Origin: G965216695 sp965216695
GTDB lineage: Bacteria > Pseudomonadota > Gammaproteobacteria > Pseudomonadales > Azotimanducaceae
Reading direction: 5' to 3'
Assembly: GCA_965216695.1 (NCBI GenBank)
Contig: OZ244212.1
Location: forward strand, 1,240,001 to 1,304,000
Length of the DNA stretch: 64,000 nucleotides
In this document: piece by piece, positions 1 through 8,598 of the stretch
How the letters are laid out: every line of letters begins with the position of its first letter
Position numbering within the stretch: the stretch's first letter is position 1
Notes under the pieces: model-generated
The model's database searches: none
Seen by the model: the letters and a program-made list of their open reading frames with translations, nothing else
What the model was told of the DNA's origin: nothing
Made by a program: the position numbers and the translations under genes

Positions 1-1454
1 GCGAGGACGTCGGCAAACGACTCTCCTTGCTCAGGCGGGAACCATTCGATCTTCGTCGCTTTCTGCCGCTTCTTCCCCATGCCCGCAAGACTCGCGGATA
101 AATCACCGTTGTCTGAAGATACAGTACTGTCTAGTTCAGGTACCAAAATCGACCACTCCGCCGGAAGCGTATCAAGAACAACGTAGGCTGCATCGGGATT
201 CGCAAGCGCCATCTGGAATCCATACTCAACAGGGTTCTGCCCAACCAAAAGCGCTCTATCGATCTGGCCGTCGTCATCCATATCCGGACCACTCGTGAGC
301 GTTTTGGTCAGCAGCGCCCCAGTGACGAACTCGATCGGATCCTCAACGACAATCTCGCCCTCGTCGTCGGTTGCGCTCGCATCCACCAATACGCCCGCGT
401 CCAGATCGTACTGGCTGCCGTTGAGCGCGTTCAGCCCGGCCCATTCGTCGGCAACCTGTTGCACCTTCTCGAGCGTCCAGCCATCAACCTCGGTGGTGGT
501 TTCCAGCGTTCCACCAGCAAGCGATCGGCCGCTCGTGCTGGCCACCGCGGCAATCCCGCCAAACGGGTCGATGACCGGGTTGAACGCGAGCGGTCCGAAA
601 CAACCGCCGGTTGCACAGGGGTCGCTGAAATCTACGGTAATGATCGGATTGTTGTCCGAAAACAGATCGTTGCGCTCCGTACCAGACGTTGTCGTGACTA
701 GCAGATAGCGAATCACAATCTCGTCTTCCAGTCCGAGTTCGCCGGTTTTAATGAATACTTCCGTTTCCTGCCAACTGATACGGCTCGATTCTTCAGAGTT
801 CAGCTCTTCAGAAAAGCCGTTGAGCTTGCGAAAATCGTCTTCGAGCACGACCGTTACAACGCCATTCGCTTCCCGCGTTAACGACATCACGCCGCCATAC
901 ACCGTTTTGGTGGATTCGTTCTGCAGCTCCCCGCCAACGATCGTGCGCTTGGTCATCAGTACCTGAAAATCCACTTCACCGAGAAACACGCCGGTGGGTA
1001 AATTGGCCACATTTTCGATGTGAATCTCGCCGGGGAGAATGGTGAAATGCCACAATCCCTTCACCGGCTCGCCAAAGTCATTCGTAATGACCTGGTCGAT
1101 CGTCATCGTCGTCGTCACTGAGTGATCGCCCGTACTCGACAGTAGTGAAAAATAGTGCACCGTCAAATCATCGACTTCCGCCCCCACCGCGGCCGAAGCA
1201 AAACAGTTCTGGGTGTCAATTTCGAGCGAACAGAGATTTCCCGGCGAAAAGGGATCCGTCGTATCCAACGGCAGGTCGTTCTCGGTAAAAGTCCCCGTTA
1301 TGAATCCACCGTCCACCGAGTAGACACCTGCGAACTCAGTAACCGGGTCTGATACGGCGCCGTCCGAGGCACCCGGAAGTACCAGCAGGGAAACTGCGAA
1401 AAGAACTGGCGCACAACGCGGCGCAAAGGCGCATCGGATAGAACGAATATTCAT
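1..1454 (-). CDS. Secreted protein of unknown function, C-terminus beyond the window edge
   Basis: An open frame runs on the minus strand from ATG at 1454 to the first base of the window without a stop, about 484 codons. An AGGAG ribosome site lies six bases before the ATG. Residues 1-33 form a signal peptide: basic start (MNIRSIRC), hydrophobic core (VLFAVSLLVLP), then small residues. The mature part is acidic, rich in Thr, Val, Asp and Glu, and has the alternating pattern of extracellular beta-sandwich proteins. A DMDDDGQID stretch, about 70 residues before the edge, resembles a calcium-binding loop. I do not recognise the family. It could be a surface or exported protein with a C-terminal anchor lying outside the window. 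That it is a gene is well supported by frame length, ribosome site and signal peptide; its function is unknown. Confidence 0.75.
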   Translation of the reverse strand, partial: MNIRSIRCAFAPRCAPVLFAVSLLVLPGASDGAVSDPVTEFAGVYSVDGGFITGTFTENDLPLDTTDPFSPGNLCSLEIDTQNCFASAAVGAEVDDLTVHYFSLLSSTGDHSVTTTMTIDQVITNDFGEPVKGLWHFTILPGEIHIENVANLPTGVFLGEVDFQVLMTKRTIVGGELQNESTKTVYGGVMSLTREANGVVTVVLEDDFRKLNGFSEELNSEESSRISWQETEVFIKTGELGLEDEIVIRYLLVTTTSGTERNDLFSDNNPIITVDFSDPCATGGCFGPLAFNPVIDPFGGIAAVASTSGRSLAGGTLETTTEVDGWTLEKVQQVADEWAGLNALNGSQYDLDAGVLVDASATDDEGEIVVEDPIEFVTGALLTKTLTSGPDMDDDGQIDRALLVGQNPVEYGFQMALANPDAAYVVLDTLPAEWSILVPELDSTVSSDNGDLSASLAGMGKKRQKATKIEWFPPEQGESFADVL

Positions 1455-1492
1455 GGCCTGCTCCTTGGTCCAAGATAACTCCTTACACACCT

Positions 1493-1520
1493 ACGCTAGC
1501 ACACCCCCCGAGGTTTTCAA
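1493..1520 (-). promoter_or_regulatory. Candidate promoter of the secreted-protein gene
   Basis: Read on the minus strand, TTGAAA (1520-1515) is followed after 16 bases by TAGCGT (1498-1493), which is preceded by an extended -10 TG. It lies about 40 bases before the ATG at 1454. The match to sigma-70 consensus is moderate and based on sequence only. Confidence 0.3.
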
Positions 1521-1558
1521 GCCTGTCACGAGGCGCGTCGAACCGAACCCCCCCTCCG

Positions 1559-3412
1559 CTACAATCGAGCGCGCTTGAGGTAGTAGTTGCACTCGATGTC
1601 GAGATTCTCAATCATCGTCGGAGACACCTCCATATCTACCACCGATGCACACAACTCGCGCGCTACCATGACATCGCCCGCAATGGCGTGCAGCACACCA
1701 CGAAAACCAGCGTCGAACGCCAAAGCAAGCGCTGGCGAATAGTGCTGACGAAAAATCTGAACATACTCCTCGTGCGCGGCCAACGCTCGCTCCAGATCTC
1801 CCGATAGTGCAAGTGCCCGCGCGCTGTAGACCTGAACGTCTCCTACGATAGCCGCGTTCTCTCCGATCGCAGCCGTCAACACATCTACTGCTTCGTTGAG
1901 TGTGTCAAGTGCATCGGCAGGCTTCTCCGCGCGCACGAGATTTCGACCCTTGATAAACAGCATAGACGCGTAGTCCGGATGGTTCGCTCCAACAATGCTT
2001 TCTATGTTAGCGACAGCTTGCTCTACGATGTCCGAAGCGAGTGCGTAGTCACCCAATTCAGTATGCGCCGCCGCGAGGCTTCCTTGAATCTGCGCTTTAA
2101 AAATGTGTTTCTCGTGCTTCAGATCGGCCAATATCGCTAAAGCTTGTTCGTAGAAAGCGATCGCTTCGCGATACTTCACCATGCTGGAATGCACGTTGCC
2201 GAGTGAACCTAGTATTCGCGCTTTATCTACGTGCCGCCCCGGATGCGCGCGGGCGAAGTATTTGCGCGACGACTCGAAGTGAGTCAGCGTCTCATCCAGG
2301 TTTCCCTGATAAAACGCTACATTGCCCATATTCAGAAAAAGTTCCCCCAACAACAGGTCCCGCTGTTCCACGCCCGCTTCTATAAGACTGAGTGCGTTGG
2401 CGTAGCGTTGGCTCGCCGCGTCGAACTCGCTACGGCGGAACGCGATCTGTCCCAGTTTGATCTCCGCAAGAGCTTTATGCGAACGACGCCCAAGAATCGG
2501 CACCGCCTTCTCCATTAGATCTCGGCTTTCCTCGTAGAGACCCATGCCGTAGTACGCGTTGGCGATCGCGCTGAAAAGGCGGCCTCGAATCTCCGGTCGG
2601 TCAGACAACTGTCGATCTACACGCTGCGCGCCACGCTCCAGAACCGTAGTGGCTTTGAGCTCGTACGCGGACTCCGTAGTGGGATTAACCACCTCGAAGA
2701 TCCCCACCAACATCTCTACGATCTCGTTCGATGTACGCGACTCCTCTTCGGCGATATCGCGTTGAATCTGGGCTTCGTTGCGCTGCGCCAACGCATAAAT
2801 CGCTAGAGCGACCGCGAAACCCGCACCCAGTGTGGACGCGGCGATACCGTACGTGAGATTTCGTACCCTGCGAGCGTGTTCACGATCCGCGAGCTCCGCG
2901 TAGTCCAAATCCAACAGATTCGAAGCGACCTTGGTAACTGCCTGTCGCCGGTTGGGTAGCAGCCCAATCGCCAATGGTTCGACGAACGTATCGTCGGCAC
3001 CGGATCGCAACAAAGGTGGAGGAAACCCAATCCCGGAAGTGTTTTCCTCAACGCTAACGCAGATAACCCGTTCTCGCGCAGCAAACGATAGAAAGTTTTC
3101 GACCTCCAGGTTCACCCATTTCGACGCAGCCGCGTCAGGTGAACACAAAACGATCAGGTAGTCCGATTTTGCCAACGCCTGGGTGACTCGCTCGCCCAGA
3201 TCGGGTGCCGCGCTCAGTTCAACCGTGTCCATGAATATGGGGCCGAGACCGCGTGGCAACCCCGGATGGCTACGTCGGAGCCTTCTGGGTACAGAATAGG
3301 TTTCCAACGCCTTGTGCAACCATTTTGCGTGCGCCATGTCGGCGTGCGCATAGCTGATGAACGCCCGGTACTCTCTCTCCCGGGACTCGTTTTGAGGGTG
3401 CGACTGCGTCAT
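1559..3412 (-). CDS. TIR domain - transmembrane - TPR repeat protein
   Basis: The 617-residue protein begins with a TIR domain: residues 16-30 carry the strand-A motif AFISYAHADMAHAKW, and W99/E103 lie where TIR NADases have the catalytic glutamate. One transmembrane helix follows at about 186-208. The cytoplasmic-looking N-terminus is thus separated from a C-terminal half of about eight TPR-like helical pairs (roughly 240-600), many with A-x-G-Y/A spacing. TIR domains in bacteria either consume NAD+ (defence effectors) or act as adaptors; which applies here is not visible. TPR arrays usually bind other proteins. The gene lies 52 bp downstream of a Nudix hydrolase on the same strand and is probably co-transcribed with it. 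Domain assignment is firm; biological role is open. Confidence 0.85.
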   Translation of the reverse strand: MTQSHPQNESREREYRAFISYAHADMAHAKWLHKALETYSVPRRLRRSHPGLPRGLGPIFMDTVELSAAPDLGERVTQALAKSDYLIVLCSPDAAASKWVNLEVENFLSFAARERVICVSVEENTSGIGFPPPLLRSGADDTFVEPLAIGLLPNRRQAVTKVASNLLDLDYAELADREHARRVRNLTYGIAASTLGAGFAVALAIYALAQRNEAQIQRDIAEEESRTSNEIVEMLVGIFEVVNPTTESAYELKATTVLERGAQRVDRQLSDRPEIRGRLFSAIANAYYGMGLYEESRDLMEKAVPILGRRSHKALAEIKLGQIAFRRSEFDAASQRYANALSLIEAGVEQRDLLLGELFLNMGNVAFYQGNLDETLTHFESSRKYFARAHPGRHVDKARILGSLGNVHSSMVKYREAIAFYEQALAILADLKHEKHIFKAQIQGSLAAAHTELGDYALASDIVEQAVANIESIVGANHPDYASMLFIKGRNLVRAEKPADALDTLNEAVDVLTAAIGENAAIVGDVQVYSARALALSGDLERALAAHEEYVQIFRQHYSPALALAFDAGFRGVLHAIAGDVMVARELCASVVDMEVSPTMIENLDIECNYYLKRARL

Positions 3413-3464
3413 CTCGAACCTCGGTCAAAACGGGACTCGGGCGTTCCGGCAATCTGCGTGCGAA

Positions 3465-4226
3465 TCAGCCGCCCGCCGGTACCCGCTCCTCGACCGGCAA
3501 CACCGGCCGCACAACCGTGAAGGATTCCCGCGCCACGGCCGCGTCGATCACGGCTTCCTTCGAGGCGTGTTCTGCCAGACCTTCCAGTTGCATACGCGTT
3601 ACGTTCATCAAGCCGAAATCACCGGCCGCATGACGCGCAAGCGCTTCGCCTGGAGAGATCCAGAGGCTTTCAACGGTCTCTTTGCTGTCGTGACGCCCGG
3701 TTTGAGATTCCGGCGCTTCAGCAATAAAAAATCGCGTGTCGAAGCGGCGCGGCCGACCGAGCGGCGTCACAAAACGATTGTGAAAATGCAGTCGGTCGCA
3801 CGCAAGCCGGAGCCCTTCGCGCTCGCAGAGTTCCAAGAGACTCAGCGTACCCGCGTGCAGCGGAGACCGATACGCATCGAACCGGTCGTGCACGTCCGGA
3901 TCGTCGAACGCTACGAGCCTTCCTTCCTCGTCATATGCCAGTAACAGACCGGCTTCCTCGAACGTTTCGCGAATACCTGCGATCCAGAAACCGCGCCACT
4001 CGTATCCGACAGCGTCAATCTGAGCCTGTTGGGCATCGTGCGGACCCTCGCGAAACGGGTCGTACATGTGCAGATGGTCGTCGCTGTCTACGCGGCCGCC
4101 GGGGAAGACATACATACCGCCAGCGAACGCCGCACGATTGGTACGCCGCACCATGAATATCTCGAACCCGGTTTCCTGCCCATCGCGCACGATAATCACC
4201 GTGGCAGCTGGTCGAATCGGCTGCAT
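3465..4226 (-). CDS. Nudix hydrolase with split Nudix box (NUDT19-like)
   Basis: This 253-residue Nudix protein likely cleaves a nucleoside-diphosphate-linked substrate. The Nudix box is interrupted: the glycine part (FPGGRVDSD, about 41-49) is separated by some 35 residues from the metal-binding part (R86-E87-x-x-E90-E91-x-G93). This insertion is characteristic of the NUDT19/RP2p group, members of which hydrolyse CoA and acyl-CoA esters. The ATG at 4226 is preceded by GGGGAAGAG and faces putA across a 73-bp gap, so the two are divergently transcribed. The TIR-TPR gene follows 52 bp downstream. The substrate cannot be read from sequence; CoA diphosphatase is the family-based guess. Confidence 0.85.
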   Translation of the reverse strand: MQPIRPAATVIIVRDGQETGFEIFMVRRTNRAAFAGGMYVFPGGRVDSDDHLHMYDPFREGPHDAQQAQIDAVGYEWRGFWIAGIRETFEEAGLLLAYDEEGRLVAFDDPDVHDRFDAYRSPLHAGTLSLLELCEREGLRLACDRLHFHNRFVTPLGRPRRFDTRFFIAEAPESQTGRHDSKETVESLWISPGEALARHAAGDFGLMNVTRMQLEGLAEHASKEAVIDAAVARESFTVVRPVLPVEERVPAGG

Positions 4227-4299
4227 GACTCTTCCCCGTTCTGTTGCCCCACACTACCCAGATTGCGAACATACCGCCACCCACCACCGCGAAGAACCC

Positions 4300-7200
4300 A
4301 TGTCATTCAACGAAGCTCTCGCCGCTACACGAGCCGCAACGTACACGGACGAGGCAGCGCTGATCGCGCAGCTGCTGCAACTCGACGAACGCTCGCCAGA
4401 CACCATTGCCAGCGCGCAGCGACTGGCCGCAGAGCTCATCCTGCGCTGCCGCGACAACGACGATGAACGGTCGCTACTGGATTCGTTTCTGACTCAGTTT
4501 GGACTGTCCACCGAAGAGGGCGTCGCGCTGATGTGCCTCGCCGAGTCGGTCATACGCGTACCCGACGCGCAGACGGCCGACGATCTGATCGCCGACAAAC
4601 TCGGCAGTACGCGGTGGAAAGAGCATATCGGCCAATCAGAAAGCCTGCTGGTGAACGCTTCCACCTGGGCGCTGATGCTTACCGGCGAAGTCATTGAACT
4701 TGGCAAACCCGTGGAACTGAATTTTCAGGGGTGGCTCGGACAATTGGTAAACCGGGTCGGTGAACCGATTATCCGTCAGTCGCTGCGCTACGCGATGCGG
4801 TTGCTCGGCAACGAGTTCGTGTTCGCAACGACCATTCGGGGCGCCGTCGAAAAGGCCGATCGCGACACCCTGTATTCGTTCGACATGCTCGGCGAGGCCG
4901 CACGCACCGAAAACGACGCCAAGGCCTACATGGACGCTTACTCGCGCGCCATCGACACCGTCGGAAACTCAGCAACCGGTCCGGATTGCTTTCATCGTTC
5001 CGGTATCTCCGTAAAGCTCTCTGCACTCCACCCGCGCTACCAGACTCGCCAGCGCGAGACGGTGTTTTCTGATCTCTATCCTCGACTCCTGCAGCTTGCA
5101 GAAGCAGCCGCGCGTTTCGACATTCAGCTGACGATCGATGCGGAGGAGGCAAACAGGCTCGAACTGTCTCTGGAACTTTTCGCGTCACTGTGCGCCGAGC
5201 CGGCGCTGCGATCCTGGCAGGGACTGGGGCTCGCGGTACAGGCTTACGGCAAGCGCGCTCTGCCGGTTCTAGAGTACTTGCGGGGCCTGTCCGATCAACA
5301 CAATCGCCGCGTCATCGTGCGCCTTGTGAAGGGCGCCTATTGGGACAGCGAGATAAAGCATGCACAGGTTCACGGGCTGCCGGGTTATCCCGTGTTTACC
5401 GCAAAGCCCGCAACCGACCTCTCCTATCTTGTGTGCGCGCAATATCTGATCGCAAATAGCGCACACTTCTATTCCCAGTTCGCGACGCACAACGCGCATA
5501 CGCTCGCGAATGTTCTTGCACTCAGCAGTGAAAACGCGCCGGCTGACACCGACAGACCGAGCGCATTCGAACTGCAACGGCTGCACGGGATGGGTGAGCT
5601 GCTGTACGATCAGGCACGGAAGTCTGTCGAGAGCCTGCCGCCGGTACGTACCTACGCACCCGTTGGTCCACACGACCACCTGATGGCGTATCTGATACGA
5701 CGTCTGTTAGAGAACGGGGCCAACAGTTCATTCGTCAATCGGTTCCTGGATGACTCGGTGCCGGTCGACACGCTCGTGCGCAACATTCGCCAGCTCGTCA
5801 TCGAACAGCCAGGCCAGCTGCCATTGCCGCGCGCAATCTTCTCGGACCGGCCAAACTCCAACGGCACCGATCTGAACGAGCCCGCGGAGCTTGAAGCCCT
5901 GCAGGCGGGCATAGCTCCCTGGAAGGCGCACATTTGGGCGTTCAATGCCGAGGGTCAGCGCGATACCGAGGTTCGAAACCCCGCGCGACCAGAGGAAACC
6001 GTAGGCCACTACCAGCGAGCAACGGAGGCCGATGCTGCATCCGCCGTCGCCGAGGCAGCACGCGCGCACGCACACTGGAACGCCCTCCCCGCAGCACACC
6101 GAGCAGACGCACTGCGCAGAACTGCAGACGCGTACGAACGAGAAACGCACGAACTGGTAGCGTTACTCGTACGCGAAGCGGGCAAAACGCTGGACGACGC
6201 GATCGCGGAAATTCGCGAAGCCGTGGACTTCTGCCGCTACTACGCAAATGAATGCGAGCGCCTGTTCGCCGAACCCACCGACATGCCAGGCCCCACCGGC
6301 GAATCGAATCGACTCTATCTCCAAGGACGGGGGGTGTTCGTGTGCATTTCACCGTGGAACTTCCCACTCGCCATCTTCACCGGGCAGATCACCGCCGCTC
6401 TGGCAGCCGGAAACACGGTTGTTGCAAAGCCCGCAAGCCAGACCCCGCTGATCGCGCTGCGCGCGGTAGAACTGATGCACCAGGCCGGCGTTCCGCCTGA
6501 GGTGCTGCAGCTGTTACCCGGCGGCGGCAGCGTCGGCGCCGCCGCGGTCGCAAACCCGGACATCGACGGAGTCGTGTTCACCGGCTCGACGTCCACCGCG
6601 AAACACATCCACCGGAGCCTCGCTGACAAGCCCGGACCCATCGCACCGTTGATCGCCGAGACCGGCGGCCAGAACGCAATGATCGTGGACTCCACGGCCA
6701 TGGTCGAGCAAGTGGTTGACGACGCAATCGAGTCGGCGTTTGCGAGCGCGGGTCAGCGTTGCTCTGCGGTTCGAATACTCTGCGTTCAAAAAGACGTGGC
6801 CGACACGGTACTGAAGATGCTCAACGGCGCGATCGATCAATTAACCACCGGCGATCCGTGGGATCCGTCCACCGACGTCGGCCCCATCATTGACGCGGAC
6901 GCGCTTGCTTCGCTCCAGGACCACGTCGCGTCCAGATCCGCCGGCCTTCTAACGTCGGGTCCTTCACCCAAAGACGCCAACGGCGGCTACTTTCTACCGC
7001 CTCAGCTGATCGAACTTGATCGGATCACCGATCTGAAGGAAGAACATTTCGGACCTGTCCTGCACGTGGTGCGTTATCGACGCAGCCAACTTGATCAGCT
7101 GCTCGCAGAACTGGCATCCCTCGACTTCGCGCTCACACTGGGCATTCACAGCCGCAACAACCAATTCATCGACCACGTGTTCCGACACACGCACGCCGGC

Positions 7201-7398
7201 AACGTTTACGTGAACCGCAACACGATCGGTGCCGTGGTCGGCGTTCAGCCGTTCGGCGGACAGCGACTGTCCGGCACCGGACCAAAAGCCGGCGGTCCAC
7301 ACTACGTCGCGCGTTTTGCGACCGAGAGGACACTGACGAACAATGTGACAGCAATAGGCGGAAATCTCGCGTTGTTGACGGAGGCGCGGGGCGATTGA
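4300..7398 (+). CDS. putA: Bifunctional proline dehydrogenase / L-glutamate-gamma-semialdehyde dehydrogenase
   Basis: PutA oxidises proline to glutamate in two steps: an FAD-dependent proline dehydrogenase barrel and an NAD-dependent aldehyde dehydrogenase. The start is placed at ATG 4300; the open frame extends further upstream, but that part runs into the divergent Nudix gene. The product is 1032 residues, the length of short (type A) PutA proteins, so it lacks the ribbon-helix-helix DNA-binding domain and C-terminal extension of the about 1300-residue regulators. The barrel core shows RLVKGAYWDSEIK. The dehydrogenase half (about 540-1010) shows ISPWNFPLAIFTG, FTGST, the general base E787 (ETGGQ) and nucleophile C821 (GQRCS). 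It is monocistronic and ends in a repeat-rich intergenic region. Confidence 0.95.
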   Translation: MSFNEALAATRAATYTDEAALIAQLLQLDERSPDTIASAQRLAAELILRCRDNDDERSLLDSFLTQFGLSTEEGVALMCLAESVIRVPDAQTADDLIADKLGSTRWKEHIGQSESLLVNASTWALMLTGEVIELGKPVELNFQGWLGQLVNRVGEPIIRQSLRYAMRLLGNEFVFATTIRGAVEKADRDTLYSFDMLGEAARTENDAKAYMDAYSRAIDTVGNSATGPDCFHRSGISVKLSALHPRYQTRQRETVFSDLYPRLLQLAEAAARFDIQLTIDAEEANRLELSLELFASLCAEPALRSWQGLGLAVQAYGKRALPVLEYLRGLSDQHNRRVIVRLVKGAYWDSEIKHAQVHGLPGYPVFTAKPATDLSYLVCAQYLIANSAHFYSQFATHNAHTLANVLALSSENAPADTDRPSAFELQRLHGMGELLYDQARKSVESLPPVRTYAPVGPHDHLMAYLIRRLLENGANSSFVNRFLDDSVPVDTLVRNIRQLVIEQPGQLPLPRAIFSDRPNSNGTDLNEPAELEALQAGIAPWKAHIWAFNAEGQRDTEVRNPARPEETVGHYQRATEADAASAVAEAARAHAHWNALPAAHRADALRRTADAYERETHELVALLVREAGKTLDDAIAEIREAVDFCRYYANECERLFAEPTDMPGPTGESNRLYLQGRGVFVCISPWNFPLAIFTGQITAALAAGNTVVAKPASQTPLIALRAVELMHQAGVPPEVLQLLPGGGSVGAAAVANPDIDGVVFTGSTSTAKHIHRSLADKPGPIAPLIAETGGQNAMIVDSTAMVEQVVDDAIESAFASAGQRCSAVRILCVQKDVADTVLKMLNGAIDQLTTGDPWDPSTDVGPIIDADALASLQDHVASRSAGLLTSGPSPKDANGGYFLPPQLIELDRITDLKEEHFGPVLHVVRYRRSQLDQLLAELASLDFALTLGIHSRNNQFIDHVFRHTHAGNVYVNRNTIGAVVGVQPFGGQRLSGTGPKAGGPHYVARFATERTLTNNVTAIGGNLALLTEARGD

Positions 7399-7435
7399 GG
7401 CGCGCCGGCCGCGCGCGGAAGATGGATGCGTGGCC

Positions 7436-7547
7436 GCGCTGGAGGAGGACACGTGGAGTTCGCGGGACGCATGAATACATCCCTGTAGCTTGGCGCCGGC
7501 ATCCCTGCCGGCGACACCCGCTCACCCCACGTGTCCTCCTCCAGCGC
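7436..7547. repeat. Hairpin-nested copy of a dispersed repeat (inverted orientation)
   Basis: A perfect 21-bp inverted repeat (arms 7436-7456 and 7527-7547) encloses one copy of a roughly 58-bp core at 7462-7519. The core contains its own small palindrome (CGCCGGCA/TGCCGGCG around TCCC). The same core appears three more times at 7.8-8.2 kb in the opposite orientation. The structure could fold into a long stem with the core in the loop. It lies 38 bp after the putA stop and might serve as its terminator, though no T-tract follows. Confidence 0.75.
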
Positions 7548-7754
7548 CGTTTCTCCCTACTTCGGCGCAGTCCTATGCAGCAAGCGACACGCATAGAAGA
7601 TTTATGGCGGCGTTCCGTAAGGAATTAGAGTCACCCGTGGCACGCAATACGGGAGCAGGCGAGCACGGCCCCGGGTTGACGCACTAGCGTTCGGCTCCCC
7701 ACCCCGGGCTAGCACCTACCGTCAGCCAATCCTCGCGTTAAGGAAAAGTTGAAA
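7548..7754. other. Intergenic spacer, no gene seen
   Basis: I see no coding sequence with a ribosome site, no clear promoter and no terminator in this stretch between the two repeat structures. Confidence 0.5.
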
Positions 7755-8221
7755 CACGGAGTAACGGTCACGCGATGGCGAACGGGTACAGAGGTGCGTG
7801 GGTGTCGCCGGCAGGGATGCCGGCGCCAAGCTACAGGGATGTATTCATGCGTCCCGCAACTCTCTGCACGCGTTAATCAGCACCGTCATCCGTCTTCAAG
7901 CCCACCCGGGAAAGGTTCTCCCGAATCAAGGAGCGACAGTCGCGCGGTGGCCGATACGAAACAGAGGTGCGCGGGTGTCGCCGGCAGGGATGCCGGCGCC
8001 AAACTACAGGGACGTATTCATGCGTCCCACAAATCTCTGCACGCGTTAGTCAGCACCGTCATCCGTCTTCAAGCCCTCCCGGGAAAGATTCTCCCGAATC
8101 AAGGAGCGACAGTCGCGCGGTGGCCGATGCGAACAGAGGTGCGCGGGTGTCGCCGGCAGGGATGCCGGCGCCAAGCTACAGGGACGTATTCATGCGTCCC
8201 GCAAACCTCTGTTTCGTATCG
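7755..8221. repeat. Tandem array of about 173-bp units carrying the same core element
   Basis: Two nearly identical units (7791-7963 and 7964-8135) and a third partial unit (8136-8221) follow head to tail; a diverged left part extends to about 7755. Each unit begins with GAGGTGCG, then the core also seen inverted at 7462-7519, then a spacer with TCTGCACGCGTTA and CAGCACCGTCATCC. The last copy is bounded by inverted arms, 8125-8139 and 8206-8221 (CGATACGAAACAGAGG and its complement, with one mismatch and one gap). The block therefore ends as a hairpin-nested element like the one at 7436-7547. Several open frames that cross the array are by-products of the repeat. No promoter or gene is visible here. 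Confidence 0.8.
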
Positions 8222-8316
8222 ACCAACGCACGCACAGTCCACCGTCGTCCACCCTCGATCCATCCCCTGTACGCGCCGGCCAGCGCTACAATACGTACTG
8301 ACGGAAGGAGAGCATC

Positions 8317-8598
8317 TTGCAGAACCCACAACACCGCGCGTACTGGCGCGCAAACCTCAAACTCATGGCGATCCTGCTAAGCATCTGGTTCGTTGTGTCG
8401 TTTCTTTTCGGCATCATGCTGGTCGACCAACTGAATCGCATACAGTTCTTCGGCTTCAAGCTCGGTTTCTGGTGGGCTCAACAGGGCGGCATCTACGTGT
8501 TCGTCGTCTTAGTGTTCGTTTACGCCGCCGCGATGCGCCGGATCGACCGAAAATTCGGGCTCGATTCGCCGCGGCGAACAAACGAGGACGCTGACTGA
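8317..8598 (+). CDS. DUF4212 small subunit of a sodium/solute symporter
   Basis: This 93-residue membrane protein begins at TTG 8317, set by a strong GGAAGGAG site six bases upstream. Two hydrophobic helices are visible (about 16-37 and 58-74), with basic and aromatic residues between them and a charged C-terminal tail (RRIDRKFGLDS). This is the layout of the DUF4212 family, annotated as the small subunit of VC_2705-type solute:sodium symporters. Its stop overlaps the start of the large subunit by one base, indicating translational coupling. Its exact role (assembly or stability of the transporter) is not established. Confidence 0.9.
   Translation: MQNPQHRAYWRANLKLMAILLSIWFVVSFLFGIMLVDQLNRIQFFGFKLGFWWAQQGGIYVFVVLVFVYAAAMRRIDRKFGLDSPRRTNEDAD

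Noticed and set aside
7755..8221. Tandem array as a CRISPR
   Set aside because: Units are about 173 bp and nearly identical throughout; there are no short repeats with unique spacers of constant length and no cas genes.
7749..8594. Long plus-strand open frame with repeated RRQGCRRQ segments, and two shorter ones nearby
   Set aside because: They are translations of the tandem DNA repeat, without ribosome sites, and the longest runs antagonistically into the DUF4212 gene in another frame.
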